A stretch of 17,677 bases of DNA from JBBSOK01 sp038259825 (GTDB taxonomy: Bacteria; Bacteroidota; Bacteroidia; Flavobacteriales; Flavobacteriaceae), in contig JBBSOK010000059.1 in the NCBI GenBank assembly GCA_038259825.1, positions 1 through 17,677 of the forward strand. Reading direction: 5' to 3'. Shown here piece after piece: positions 7,916-14,141 of this stretch. The stretch's first letter is position 1; every line of letters starts with the position of its first letter. Both the position numbers and the translations under genes were made by a program. The notes under the pieces were generated by a model. The model did not search any database and was not told where the DNA came from. It saw only the letters and a list, made by a program, of their open reading frames with translations.

Positions 7916-8392
7916 TTATTTCTCTTTTTTACAATTCAGTTTTATAAGATTTCGCAATTCCTTTTTGTGAACTTTGTTCAGCTTTTGATTTCTGGTACAA
8001 AGGCTAGTTACAAAATCAAATTCATTTTTTGTCATTTCAGCGAACTGAGATGATTTTCGTGCATAAACTAAATAAGATTGTCCTAATTCAAATTTATATC
8101 CGCAACTCGCTCCACTTGTTTGAGATGCGATTTCAATAATTTCCTTTTCAATTTTTCCTTTAATGACTTTTGTAATCTCAAATTTGTAAATTATTGGGTC
8201 AGCAGAAGATTTCATTCTAGCTTTATTCAAAATATTAATTTCAACAACTTTTCCACTTATAATAAAATCAGCTTGAGTAAATGCTTTTTCAACTTTTTTG
8301 GATAAAGATTCGTTCGTTTCAATACAACTACAAGCGAAAGTTTCCGTAATTGAAAAAACAAGAATTAATATCAGTAAAAATGTTCTTTTCAT
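7916..8392 (-). CDS. Exported TIMP/NTR-like domain protein
   Basis: The 158-residue product has a signal peptide of about 20 residues (cleavage predicted at TFA-CSC), leaving Cys21-Ser-Cys23 at the mature N-terminus. It is followed by AFTQADFIISGKVVEI, a beta-rich stretch with YKFEITKVIKGK, then SGASCGYKFELGQSYLVYA and a late Cys pair (SLCTRN, LNCKK). This is the pattern of bacterial tissue-inhibitor-of-metalloproteinase-like (netrin/OB-fold) domains, where the first cysteine pairs with a downstream one and its free amino group can chelate a metal. Real inhibitory activity in bacteria is not established. Lipidation is less likely because Phe at position -2 is poor for a lipobox. The gene is a single unit between two palindromic elements. 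Confidence 0.75.
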   Translation of the reverse strand: MKRTFLLILILVFSITETFACSCIETNESLSKKVEKAFTQADFIISGKVVEINILNKARMKSSADPIIYKFEITKVIKGKIEKEIIEIASQTSGASCGYKFELGQSYLVYARKSSQFAEMTKNEFDFVTSLCTRNQKLNKVHKKELRNLIKLNCKKEK

Positions 8393-8408
8393 ATTCGTGG
8401 GTTCAATG

Positions 8409-8609
8409 TTCGTTAAGGGTTTGTATATGAAACGTAGTGCAGAAAATAAGCGACTACTTTTCAGATAAGCACAAGCCGAATTTTTAAATTTTACTAATTA
8501 TTTTATTCTTGGCAATTCGTCAAATTTAAAAATTTGGCGATTTTCCAAAAATGCCCGCACCTATGTGTTAGCAATGACTCGCACTATGTTTTATATATGT
8601 TGTTGGTAA
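8409..8609. repeat. Intergenic palindromic element, copy 4 (longest, with inner stem)
   Basis: Outer arms GTATATGAAACGTAGTGCAG (about 8423-8442) and its partner near 8578-8602 (ATATATAAAACATAGTGCGA on the other strand) pair well. An inner pair, CCGAATTTTTAAATTT at 8476-8491 and AAATTTAAAAATTTGG at 8522-8537, matches at 15 of 16 positions. GTTAGCAATG at about 8567-8576 repeats an end motif seen in other copies. The right end is 6 bp from the next gene's stop codon. Confidence 0.65.
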
Positions 8610-8615
8610 TAGTAT

Positions 8616-9248
8616 TTATTCGTTTATTAGTCTAAATTCTAAATCATTTACTGTATCATCAAAACCAACAATTCCATTATCCATATCGTAATATACTTTA
8701 TCAATTGTAGAGTTTTCATAAAATGTAAAAAAGTCATTAGGGATTATAATTTGAATCTTTGAATAAATAACACCGTTAAACTCCATTTGAATTAAGTTTT
8801 CAAATGGTGAAAATTCTTGAAACCCATTTCCTAAACAAAAAGTCCCGTCATAGTAAGGAATTGTCATTTCAGTAGATAAACGTCCATCCCCAACTTTATT
8901 AATGTGAATGGAAACTTCATTACATCCTCCACCGTTTTGGTTAGATATATCAACATCCATAAGTTCAAGTCCTATCCACAAATTGTCATAATAATAACTG
9001 TCAGATTGAGTAGGTTGACCAAAACCATATCCGCTTTCAAATTCTTTTTTCAAATTATAATATAGAGACCTTATTTGTATAATATTATTTTGTTGGTCTT
9101 TAAATCTAAAAACCTTTTCGGTATTTTGATATTGTTCAGGTATTAATTGATAATCCGCATCGTTAAAATTCTGATACGGTTCATTATCAGAAGTTTCGCA
9201 AGAAATTAATAATACAATTATTCCGAATATTCCAAGTATTGTCTTCAT
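8616..9248 (-). CDS. Lipoprotein of unknown family
   Basis: The 210-residue product has a lipoprotein signal peptide with lipobox LLISC (Cys17), followed by a polar linker ETSDNEPYQNF. The rest is rich in aromatic residues, Asn and Asp, with predicted beta strands (VFRFKDQQNNIIQIRSLYY, IQMEFNGVIYSKIQIII, DLEFRLINE). Two cysteines, in GGGCNEVSIHI and GTFCLGNG, could form a disulfide. I recognise no domain. The protein is probably anchored in the outer or inner membrane facing the periplasm. The gene forms a one-gene unit flanked by palindromic elements. The start is set by the signal peptide. Confidence 0.75.
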   Translation of the reverse strand: MKTILGIFGIIVLLISCETSDNEPYQNFNDADYQLIPEQYQNTEKVFRFKDQQNNIIQIRSLYYNLKKEFESGYGFGQPTQSDSYYYDNLWIGLELMDVDISNQNGGGCNEVSIHINKVGDGRLSTEMTIPYYDGTFCLGNGFQEFSPFENLIQMEFNGVIYSKIQIIIPNDFFTFYENSTIDKVYYDMDNGIVGFDDTVNDLEFRLINE

Positions 9249-9270
9249 AATTTTTGTTTTTTATATTATT

Positions 9271-9405
9271 GCCAACGTTTTATGTGTATGGACCGTTGGG
9301 TGTGAAAGCACGAACCATCCCAAGTACAAAACTACGCTGGAAAATTCCGCAGGAATTTTCCCGATGAGCACAGACCCAGCAATGGTTTATACACGGTGTT
9401 GCCAG
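9271..9405. repeat. Intergenic palindromic element, copy 5 (clearest)
   Basis: The left arm starts GCCAACGTTTTATGTGTATG and the right arm read on the other strand starts GGCAACACCGTGTATAAACC. The pairing continues with GACCGTTG against ACCATTGC and GGTGTGAAAGC against GGTCTGTGCTC. At the apex is a perfect hairpin, GGAAAATTCC-GCA-GGAATTTTCC, at 9339-9361. The right arm ends 6 bp from the following gene's stop codon; the left arm begins 22 bp before the lipoprotein start codon. On transcription this would form a long hairpin and could terminate transcription, although no long T-run follows. Confidence 0.75.
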
Positions 9406-9411
9406 TAGTTT

Positions 9412-9942
9412 TTATTCGTTCAACATTTTGTTTCTTAAATAATTATATATTTCCGCTTTGATTGGATTTGGTTTGACTATAAATGATAAACTTGATTCTC
9501 CAAATCGGGTTCGATTATTATCTTTCATTACGAAATATGTTGTTGCTCCACTTGCTAATTCGTAACCATTTTTAAAAAAATCCGATTCGAATCCAATAAA
9601 ATCTTTTTGATAAAGAGATTTATCAAATGCGTCTTGTAAAATTTCAGTTGATTTTTTTATTGATATAATAGATTCAATTTCTACGCTCTGATTTGGTTTC
9701 AGAATAGCTTTGATTTGCGTGTAATGTGTCTTTCGGTCAATTATGATTAGATAATTCCAATTTGCACTACTAAATAATAAATAAGGTAGATTTTCAGATT
9801 GAGATTCTGCGATTTTTTCAAACACTAAATCCGCTTTAATTCTACTTTCTTTTTCAAAGTCATTCATTTCCTGCGAATAGACATATCCACAGTTTAAAAT
9901 TATAATTACAATTAATATTTTCTTCAGAATGTTCATTTTCAA
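9412..9942 (-). CDS. Exported protein of unknown family
   Basis: The 176-residue product has a hydrophobic signal peptide with cleavage near VYSQ (residues 1-24). The mature part is mixed alpha/beta with NYLIIIDRKTHYTQIKAI in the first half, a helical segment ILQDAFDKSLYQK, and a GYELASGATTYFVM strand region. No catalytic motif is apparent. An internal Met at residue 3 (start 9936) is an equally good start; both keep the signal peptide. I recognise no family. The left arm of a palindromic element begins only 7 bp before the start codon. Confidence 0.7.
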   Translation of the reverse strand: MKMNILKKILIVIIILNCGYVYSQEMNDFEKESRIKADLVFEKIAESQSENLPYLLFSSANWNYLIIIDRKTHYTQIKAILKPNQSVEIESIISIKKSTEILQDAFDKSLYQKDFIGFESDFFKNGYELASGATTYFVMKDNNRTRFGESSLSFIVKPNPIKAEIYNYLRNKMLNE

Positions 9943-9949
9943 ATTACTG

Positions 9950-9988
9950 GCAACATGCAGCTATACCTACAAATATACCCCACATCCG
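9950..9988. repeat. Left arm of split palindromic element
   Basis: CTGGCAACATGCAGCTATAC matches the end motif of other copies, and the arm runs on to CCACATCCG at 9980-9988. That last 9-mer is repeated in perfect inversion as CGGATGTGG at 10570-10578, with the rest of the right arm at 10579-10643. The two arms are therefore 581 bp apart instead of the usual 70 or so. Confidence 0.6.
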
Positions 9989-10288
9989 TTCTTAACGGTT
10001 AAATATAAATAAAACAATGCAAACAGCCATCTTTGGTTATAGTAGCTCGTATAGCTTGATTATTAAATAAACCGCCAAAATTAGCAGAGTACAGACTAAG
10101 ACTATTGTCTAGTCTTTCTTTTCTAAATAATTGCGTAGCGAATAGACTTGTTTTATAAAACTACGCTTGCAGAAGTGCGCCAGAGAGGTTTATAATACTA
10201 AAACTGATTAAATACAGTAGTAGTGGAATTCGTTTAATTTAGTTTTACAGACCATTTATATACCGGTCGTGAGAATCTCAATTAAGTT
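9989..10288. other. Gene-free filler inside the split element
   Basis: No gene is seen. It contains short inverted repeats: AGACTAAGAC-TATT-GTCTAGTCT at 10093-10115, followed by TTTCTTTTCT on the plus strand, which looks like a terminator with no gene to serve, and GCGTAG/CTACGC arms around 10133-10170. Confidence 0.5.
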
Positions 10289-10474
10289 TTACTCTTTTAT
10301 ATCCTTTTGGCTTTTCCTAAACTTATCTGTTATAAAAACGCTATAAATCATAATTAATAATCCAACAATCATACTGGTATACTGCATAATTTTATAATTA
10401 GATAACATTGTCATCCCAATTACTACAAGCGCCAATCCTACCAATAATAAGTTTGTTCCTTTATTTTATTTCAT
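10289..10474 (-). pseudogene. Small two-helix membrane ORF interrupted at codon 3
   Basis: From ATG at 10474 the minus strand reads Met-Lys-stop (TAA at 10466-10468), then continues open in the same frame for 58 more codons to TAA at 10289. The open part, beginning NKGTNLLLVGLALVVIG and ending TDKFRKSQKDIKE, has two hydrophobic helices around a short polar turn (SNYKIMQYTS) and a basic tail. This looks like a genuine small membrane protein rather than noise. The stop at codon 3 makes it a pseudogene, unless translation starts at an internal codon or the base call is wrong. It lies in the enlarged loop between the two arms of the split palindromic element. No family name can be given. Confidence 0.6.
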
Positions 10475-10569
10475 TTAATAGTAAGTTTATATTCTATGGA
10501 TTAGTGAGGTAATCAACTAATTTGTTACAATATATCTTGTTTTTTTAAAGTGAGTAGAATTGTATATAT

Positions 10570-10643
10570 CGGATGTGGCTAATTTTAGTCCTAATTTCTC
10601 CAAATAGGTACAGACTGTGCTATGGTTTAAATACGGTGATGCC
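10570..10643. repeat. Right arm of split palindromic element
   Basis: Positions 10608-10643 match 9368-9403, the right arm of copy 5, at 28 of 36 positions (both contain ACAGAC, ATGGTTTA and ACGGTG-TGCC). The arm ends 5 bp from the FG-GAP gene's stop codon, the same placement as in the other copies. CGGATGTGG at its inner end pairs with 9980-9988. Confidence 0.65.
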
Positions 10644-10648
10644 TACAG

Positions 10649-11764
10649 TTATTTTTTTTGCGTTCTGTAATACAAGTTTAAAGCTCCGGAATTCGATTCT
10701 ACTATATCTGGAAATCCATCATTATTTAGATCTCCTATTTCAATATTATACGTATCGTCTTTTAAATCTTCCCGTAAACCAATTTCAATAAATTCCCCAT
10801 TTTTTTGACCTAAATAAACATAATTACGCTCTTCTGAATTTCCTTCAACTATATCTAAATATCCATCTTTATTTAAGTCAGCTACTTTAATCGATGCCGT
10901 TTGTCGTTCTGTTTTGAATTCGAAAACACGCTTAAAAGTCAAATTTTTGTCGCCATAATAAATGCTATTTTTTGAACCTAAATTTCCTGCTACTATATCC
11001 AAAAAACCGTCGTTATCAAAATCGCCTACGTCAATAGAGCGAGTTTCATCTGCTTCATTACCAAATTCTATTGTTTTTAAAAAGTTCTGTTTTCCGTCAT
11101 TTAGATAGATTTTATTTGTATTCTGTCTTTCTGCTGTAAGTAAGTCTAAAAAACCATCTTTGTTTATATCTACAATTTTTGTTTGAATTGTCTGGTCGGT
11201 ATCTGCCCCGAAATAGATGTTGTTTTCAAAATTTCCCGTACCATCATTTAAACAGATTTCATTTAAGGCTTTTCTATTTGAAAGGATTAGATCATAATCT
11301 CCATCTTTATCAATATCAGTAATTTCAAGATTTCGTGAAGGTGCTATGGAACCAAAAGTGGTTTCTGTATCAAATTGGTCGTTTGCCGAACCAAAATATA
11401 TTTTACTCTGAATATTGTCGTTAGCTACTGCTATATCCATAAACCCGTCATTATTGAAATCTGCACTTTTTATGGAATAAGATGCTTCAAGAAATTTACC
11501 AATAGGTTGGGCTACTTTAAAACCCCCATTACCGTCGCCGTAATAAATATAATTTTGTTCTGCCCAATGTCTGCCGTTGGCAACAAGCGCATCTAAATTT
11601 CCATCTTCATTTACATCAAATAAGGTTATGGATGCTGTTCTGTTTATTTGAGTTCCAATTGAGAAAAATCCATCTGCATTAAAAAATGCAACGTCTTGTG
11701 AAAATCCGATAATTGAAATTGTAAAAAAAATGAATACTAATAATCGTTCTTGGATTTTTTTCAT
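10649..11764 (-). CDS. Exported FG-GAP/VCBS beta-propeller protein
   Basis: The 371-residue product has a signal peptide MKKIQERLL...GFSQ (residues 1-23) and then seven FG-GAP-type repeats. Each carries a calcium-binding-like D-x-[ND]-x-D-G-x-x-D loop: DVNEDGNLD, DFNNDGFMD, DIDKDGDYD, DINKDGFLD, DFDNDGFLD, DLNKDGYLD and DLNNDGFPD. The seven repeats would close a seven-bladed propeller. Such proteins are secreted or surface adhesins or carbohydrate-contact proteins; no catalytic or sorting domain follows. I place the start at 11764: the longer reading from 11812 adds 16 residues in front of the signal peptide, and that part falls in a palindromic-element arm. The gene is bracketed by arms at 10608-10643 and 11772-11810. 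Confidence 0.87.
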   Translation of the reverse strand: MKKIQERLLVFIFFTISIIGFSQDVAFFNADGFFSIGTQINRTASITLFDVNEDGNLDALVANGRHWAEQNYIYYGDGNGGFKVAQPIGKFLEASYSIKSADFNNDGFMDIAVANDNIQSKIYFGSANDQFDTETTFGSIAPSRNLEITDIDKDGDYDLILSNRKALNEICLNDGTGNFENNIYFGADTDQTIQTKIVDINKDGFLDLLTAERQNTNKIYLNDGKQNFLKTIEFGNEADETRSIDVGDFDNDGFLDIVAGNLGSKNSIYYGDKNLTFKRVFEFKTERQTASIKVADLNKDGYLDIVEGNSEERNYVYLGQKNGEFIEIGLREDLKDDTYNIEIGDLNNDGFPDIVESNSGALNLYYRTQKK

Positions 11765-11771
11765 AATTATG

Positions 11772-11810
11772 GGTAATGTTGTTGTGTATGAACCATTACT
11801 GGGTCTGTAC
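11772..11810. repeat. Solitary arm upstream of the FG-GAP gene
   Basis: Read on the minus strand, 11784-11810 matches the first 27 bases of the copy 5 right arm (9368-9394) at 24 positions, containing ACAGACCCAG, AATGGTT and ATACAC. It lies 7 bp from the FG-GAP start codon. No partner arm is visible to its right, so it marks the right-hand edge of the palindrome-bounded region. Confidence 0.65.
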
Positions 11811-12070
11811 AAAGTATTTTTTTTAGTTCTAATTTTGTAGTTTTCCTATAGTTTTATCTCAATTGATACTTTTATTTCTAAACCTTAATTCCGTTTTTAA
11901 AATCTTCTTTGAAAGTACTAAAATTTCTCAAAAGTTTTCTTACAGAATGTTTCATTTACAATTTATTGGAATACTCTTTTTTGCGTTGGCTCAAGTAGGT
12001 GGCGTAAAAGTGTATGGAATGGTGAAATAACTACAATTTTTTTTACCTTGCCAAATATTAATTAAAATGA

Positions 12071-13096
12071 ATGCTTAAAACAATCCAAATAATTGCTTTA
12101 TTGCAAGGTATTTTTGTCCTTGCTGTTTTGTTTATAAATCGTAAAGACTACAAAAAAACTACATTTTGGTTGTTGTTTGGGAGCTTGCTTTCTGTGTTGC
12201 TTTACATTGCTGGTGACGACGAAAATAATATGTTTGTGCCAGAGGCAGATTGGTTTTTATTTGATAGCTCACTTTTTGTAACATTCTTGTTTCTGTTTTT
12301 TCGCTATTATAAAAAAGAAAACGAACAATTTGCTAAACTTGATTACCTATTTTTTATTCCCAATATCGTCTATTTTATTATTGAAGGAATAGAAATCTAT
12401 CTGGTTGAACAAAATCTGTTTATAGAGATTTTTGAGATTGCATCTGAATTGGCAATTTTAGTTTATTTATTGGCGATTATTCAAACTATAATTACTAACA
12501 AAAAGAAACATTGGATTATCTATTTTGCTATTCCCATTGCTATTTTGTTTGTGTTCTCATCGGTAAACGATATTCTCAAAACTTTTGGAATCGTAGAGTT
12601 GCCATTTTTCAGCGACCAAAACTTCAACACCTATCTTTTATTGGTGGTGGCATTTTTATTTTATTTTATTGCTTTCCAGATGTTAGCAAAAAAAAGGGAT
12701 ATCTTACCAAGGTTTGAAACCAACAAATACAAAAATTCCAATCTCAACCCGAAACTTATTGAACAATACAGAGCAGATTTAATACGCTCAATGGAAACCG
12801 ATAAATTGTACCTCAACAACAAATTATCTGTTGTGGATGTTTCCGAAAAACTGAATATTCCACGTCAATATATTTCGGAAGTTTTGAACGAACATATGGA
12901 TACAAATTTTCAAGATTTTATCAATCAATATCGGGTTGAAGAGTTTGTTTTTAGGCTGAAAAACGACCAGAATAATCATTTTACACTCTTGGGAATTGCT
13001 ACAGAGGTAGGTTTTAATTCAAAGTCTTCTTTTAATGCCATCTTTAAGAAATACAAGGGTTTAACTCCTACCCAATACAAGAAAACACTTCTTTAA
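12071..13096 (+). CDS. Membrane-embedded AraC-family transcriptional regulator
   Basis: The 341-residue protein has about seven hydrophobic helices in residues 1-215 (for example IIALLQGIFVLAVLFI, WLLFGSLLSVLLYIAG, YLLLVVAFLFYFIAF). A linker and a C-terminal AraC/XylS DNA-binding domain (about 235-340) follow. The two helix-turn-helix units are visible as LSVVDVSEKLNIPRQYISEV and FTLLGIATEVGFNSKSSFN, ending in the classic FKKYKGLTPTQYKK. This 7TM-plus-HTH_18 layout is common in Bacteroidota and is thought to couple a membrane signal to nearby genes; the ligand is unknown. A nearer ATG at 12067 gives only a three-codon ORF, so 12071 is the start. It stands 97 bp before a same-strand lipid-enzyme operon, which it may regulate. 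Confidence 0.9.
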   Translation: MLKTIQIIALLQGIFVLAVLFINRKDYKKTTFWLLFGSLLSVLLYIAGDDENNMFVPEADWFLFDSSLFVTFLFLFFRYYKKENEQFAKLDYLFFIPNIVYFIIEGIEIYLVEQNLFIEIFEIASELAILVYLLAIIQTIITNKKKHWIIYFAIPIAILFVFSSVNDILKTFGIVELPFFSDQNFNTYLLLVVAFLFYFIAFQMLAKKRDILPRFETNKYKNSNLNPKLIEQYRADLIRSMETDKLYLNNKLSVVDVSEKLNIPRQYISEVLNEHMDTNFQDFINQYRVEEFVFRLKNDQNNHFTLLGIATEVGFNSKSSFNAIFKKYKGLTPTQYKKTLL

Positions 13097-13108
13097 AATA
13101 TCCACTTT

Positions 13109-13152
13109 GTGCAGATAAATTGTTCTGCACCTTTCCGTTATACTTAACTTTA
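13109..13152 (+). promoter_or_regulatory. Inverted repeat with candidate promoter before the lipid operon
   Basis: GTGCAGA (13109-13115) and TCTGCAC (13124-13130) form a perfect inverted repeat with 8 bp between. A TTG (13120-13122) in its spacer and TAACTTTA (13145-13152) 22 bp downstream could be the -33 and -7 promoter elements, so the repeat would overlap the promoter as an operator. It could instead be a weak terminator of the regulator gene; no T-run follows. Confidence 0.4.
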
Positions 13153-13193
13153 GCAATCTTACGTTCTTTGAACAACAATTCAAGCACGTATTA

Positions 13194-13775
13194 ATGAAAT
13201 ACACCTTTTTGCATCGCAATTTTACTTTAGTGCTATGCCTTTCAATAAGTTTATTAACCTTGCAGCTACAAGCGCAGGACACAAGCGAAACTAAACCCGA
13301 AATTGGAACTACTCAAAAAATTGGTGACTTTGTATTAATTGCTTTGCCTGTAACAACGTTAGCTACAAGTTTTATAATTGGGGATGAAAAAGGTGCTTGG
13401 CAATTTACAAAAGGATTTTTGCTAACTGTTGGTGTCACTTATGGTTTAAAGTTAGCCGTAAACAAACAACGTCCGGATATGAGCAACGATAACTCTTTTC
13501 CATCAGGTCATACTTCAACTGTTTTTCATAGTGCAGGATACGTACATAGGCGTTACGGTTTAAAATACGCACTACCATCGTATGCTCTAGCAGGTTTTAC
13601 CGCAGCAAGTAGGATTGATAGTAAAAAGCACGATATACTTGACGTTTTGGCTGGCGCGGCTATTGGTTTGGGAAGTAATCTACTTTTTACAACCGAATAT
13701 CAACAAGAACATATGGAGCTTTCCTATTCAAATATTGAAGGTGATCATATGCTGGGTTTTACTTATAAATTTTAA
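13194..13775 (+). CDS. PAP2-family lipid phosphatase
   Basis: The 193-residue protein carries all three PAP2/acid phosphatase motifs: K86-x6-R93-P94, P103-S-G-H106 and R140-x5-H146-x3-D150. The histidines are the acid/base (H106) and nucleophile (H146) of the family. A signal-peptide-like helix is at the N-terminus (to about LQAQ, residue 28), and two further hydrophobic stretches surround the active site, so the active site probably faces the periplasm. PAP2 enzymes dephosphorylate phosphatidate, phosphatidylglycerophosphate, undecaprenyl pyrophosphate or lipid A phosphates; the substrate here cannot be read from sequence. It is the first gene of the operon; diacylglycerol kinase starts 5 bp after its stop. 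Confidence 0.9.
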   Translation: MKYTFLHRNFTLVLCLSISLLTLQLQAQDTSETKPEIGTTQKIGDFVLIALPVTTLATSFIIGDEKGAWQFTKGFLLTVGVTYGLKLAVNKQRPDMSNDNSFPSGHTSTVFHSAGYVHRRYGLKYALPSYALAGFTAASRIDSKKHDILDVLAGAAIGLGSNLLFTTEYQQEHMELSYSNIEGDHMLGFTYKF

Positions 13776-13780
13776 AACAA

Positions 13781-14140
13781 ATGAAACAATTCTTCAAAGG
13801 AAGATTAGCAAGTTTTCGATACGCTTTTAAAGGTTTTTTTCTGTTGATTAAAACCGAACACAGTGTGATGGCTCAGTTGTTCATTTTTTCAATAATTATT
13901 GCGGCGGGGTTCTATTTTAATATTTCTACTCAAAATTGGATTAACCAAAGTCTAGCAATTGGGCTTGTTTTAAGCATTGAAGGATTGAATACAGCTGTTG
14001 AAAAACTTTCAGATTTTGTGCATAAAGAAAGGCATTCGCAAATTGGTTTTGTTAAAGATATTGCCGCTGGTGCGGTCACCTTCGCCGCTATTTTTTGCTT
14101 TATTGTTATCATTCTTATTTATAAACCTTACTTTTTTTAA
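13781..14140 (+). CDS. dgkA: Diacylglycerol/undecaprenol kinase (DgkA family)
   Basis: The 119-residue protein matches the DgkA family in length and in its core motif EGLNTAVEKLSDF (E67, N70, E74, D78), with the upstream glutamate in KTEHS (E26) and the VKDIAAGAVT segment (K82, D83). Three hydrophobic helices are visible. Members phosphorylate diacylglycerol, or undecaprenol in Gram-positive relatives, with ATP at the inner membrane. The preceding gene encodes a lipid phosphatase and the next an LtaS-type enzyme that would release diacylglycerol, so recycling diacylglycerol to phosphatidate is the likely role. It lies 5 bp after the PAP2 gene and 1 bp before the LtaS-like gene, showing translational coupling. 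Confidence 0.9.
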   Translation: MKQFFKGRLASFRYAFKGFFLLIKTEHSVMAQLFIFSIIIAAGFYFNISTQNWINQSLAIGLVLSIEGLNTAVEKLSDFVHKERHSQIGFVKDIAAGAVTFAAIFCFIVIILIYKPYFF

Positions 14141-14141
14141 T

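Noticed and set aside
10093..10115. Rho-independent terminator on the plus strand
   Set aside because: The hairpin is followed by a T-rich run, but no plus-strand gene lies upstream, so there is nothing for it to terminate.
5488..10643. Canonical integron attC sites
   Set aside because: The end motifs (GTTAGCA, GTTGGCA) do not satisfy the GTTRRRY core, no intI-like integrase gene is present, and some arms are badly degraded. I keep only the looser term cassette-like.
5488..10643. CRISPR array
   Set aside because: Repeat units are long, imperfect, inverted and separated by whole genes; there are no short regular spacers and no cas genes.
11765..11812. N-terminal extension of the FG-GAP protein
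   Set aside because: It would put 16 residues before a good signal peptide and is encoded within a palindromic-element arm.
11947..12030. 27-residue hydrophobic ORF before the AraC-type gene
   Set aside because: It is too short and featureless to separate from chance in AT-rich DNA; no ribosome site or conservation can be shown.
13998..14141. Long N-terminal extension of the LtaS-like protein
   Set aside because: It overlaps the kinase gene in another frame by 143 bp. ATG at 14142 gives a normal membrane N-terminus and tight operon spacing.
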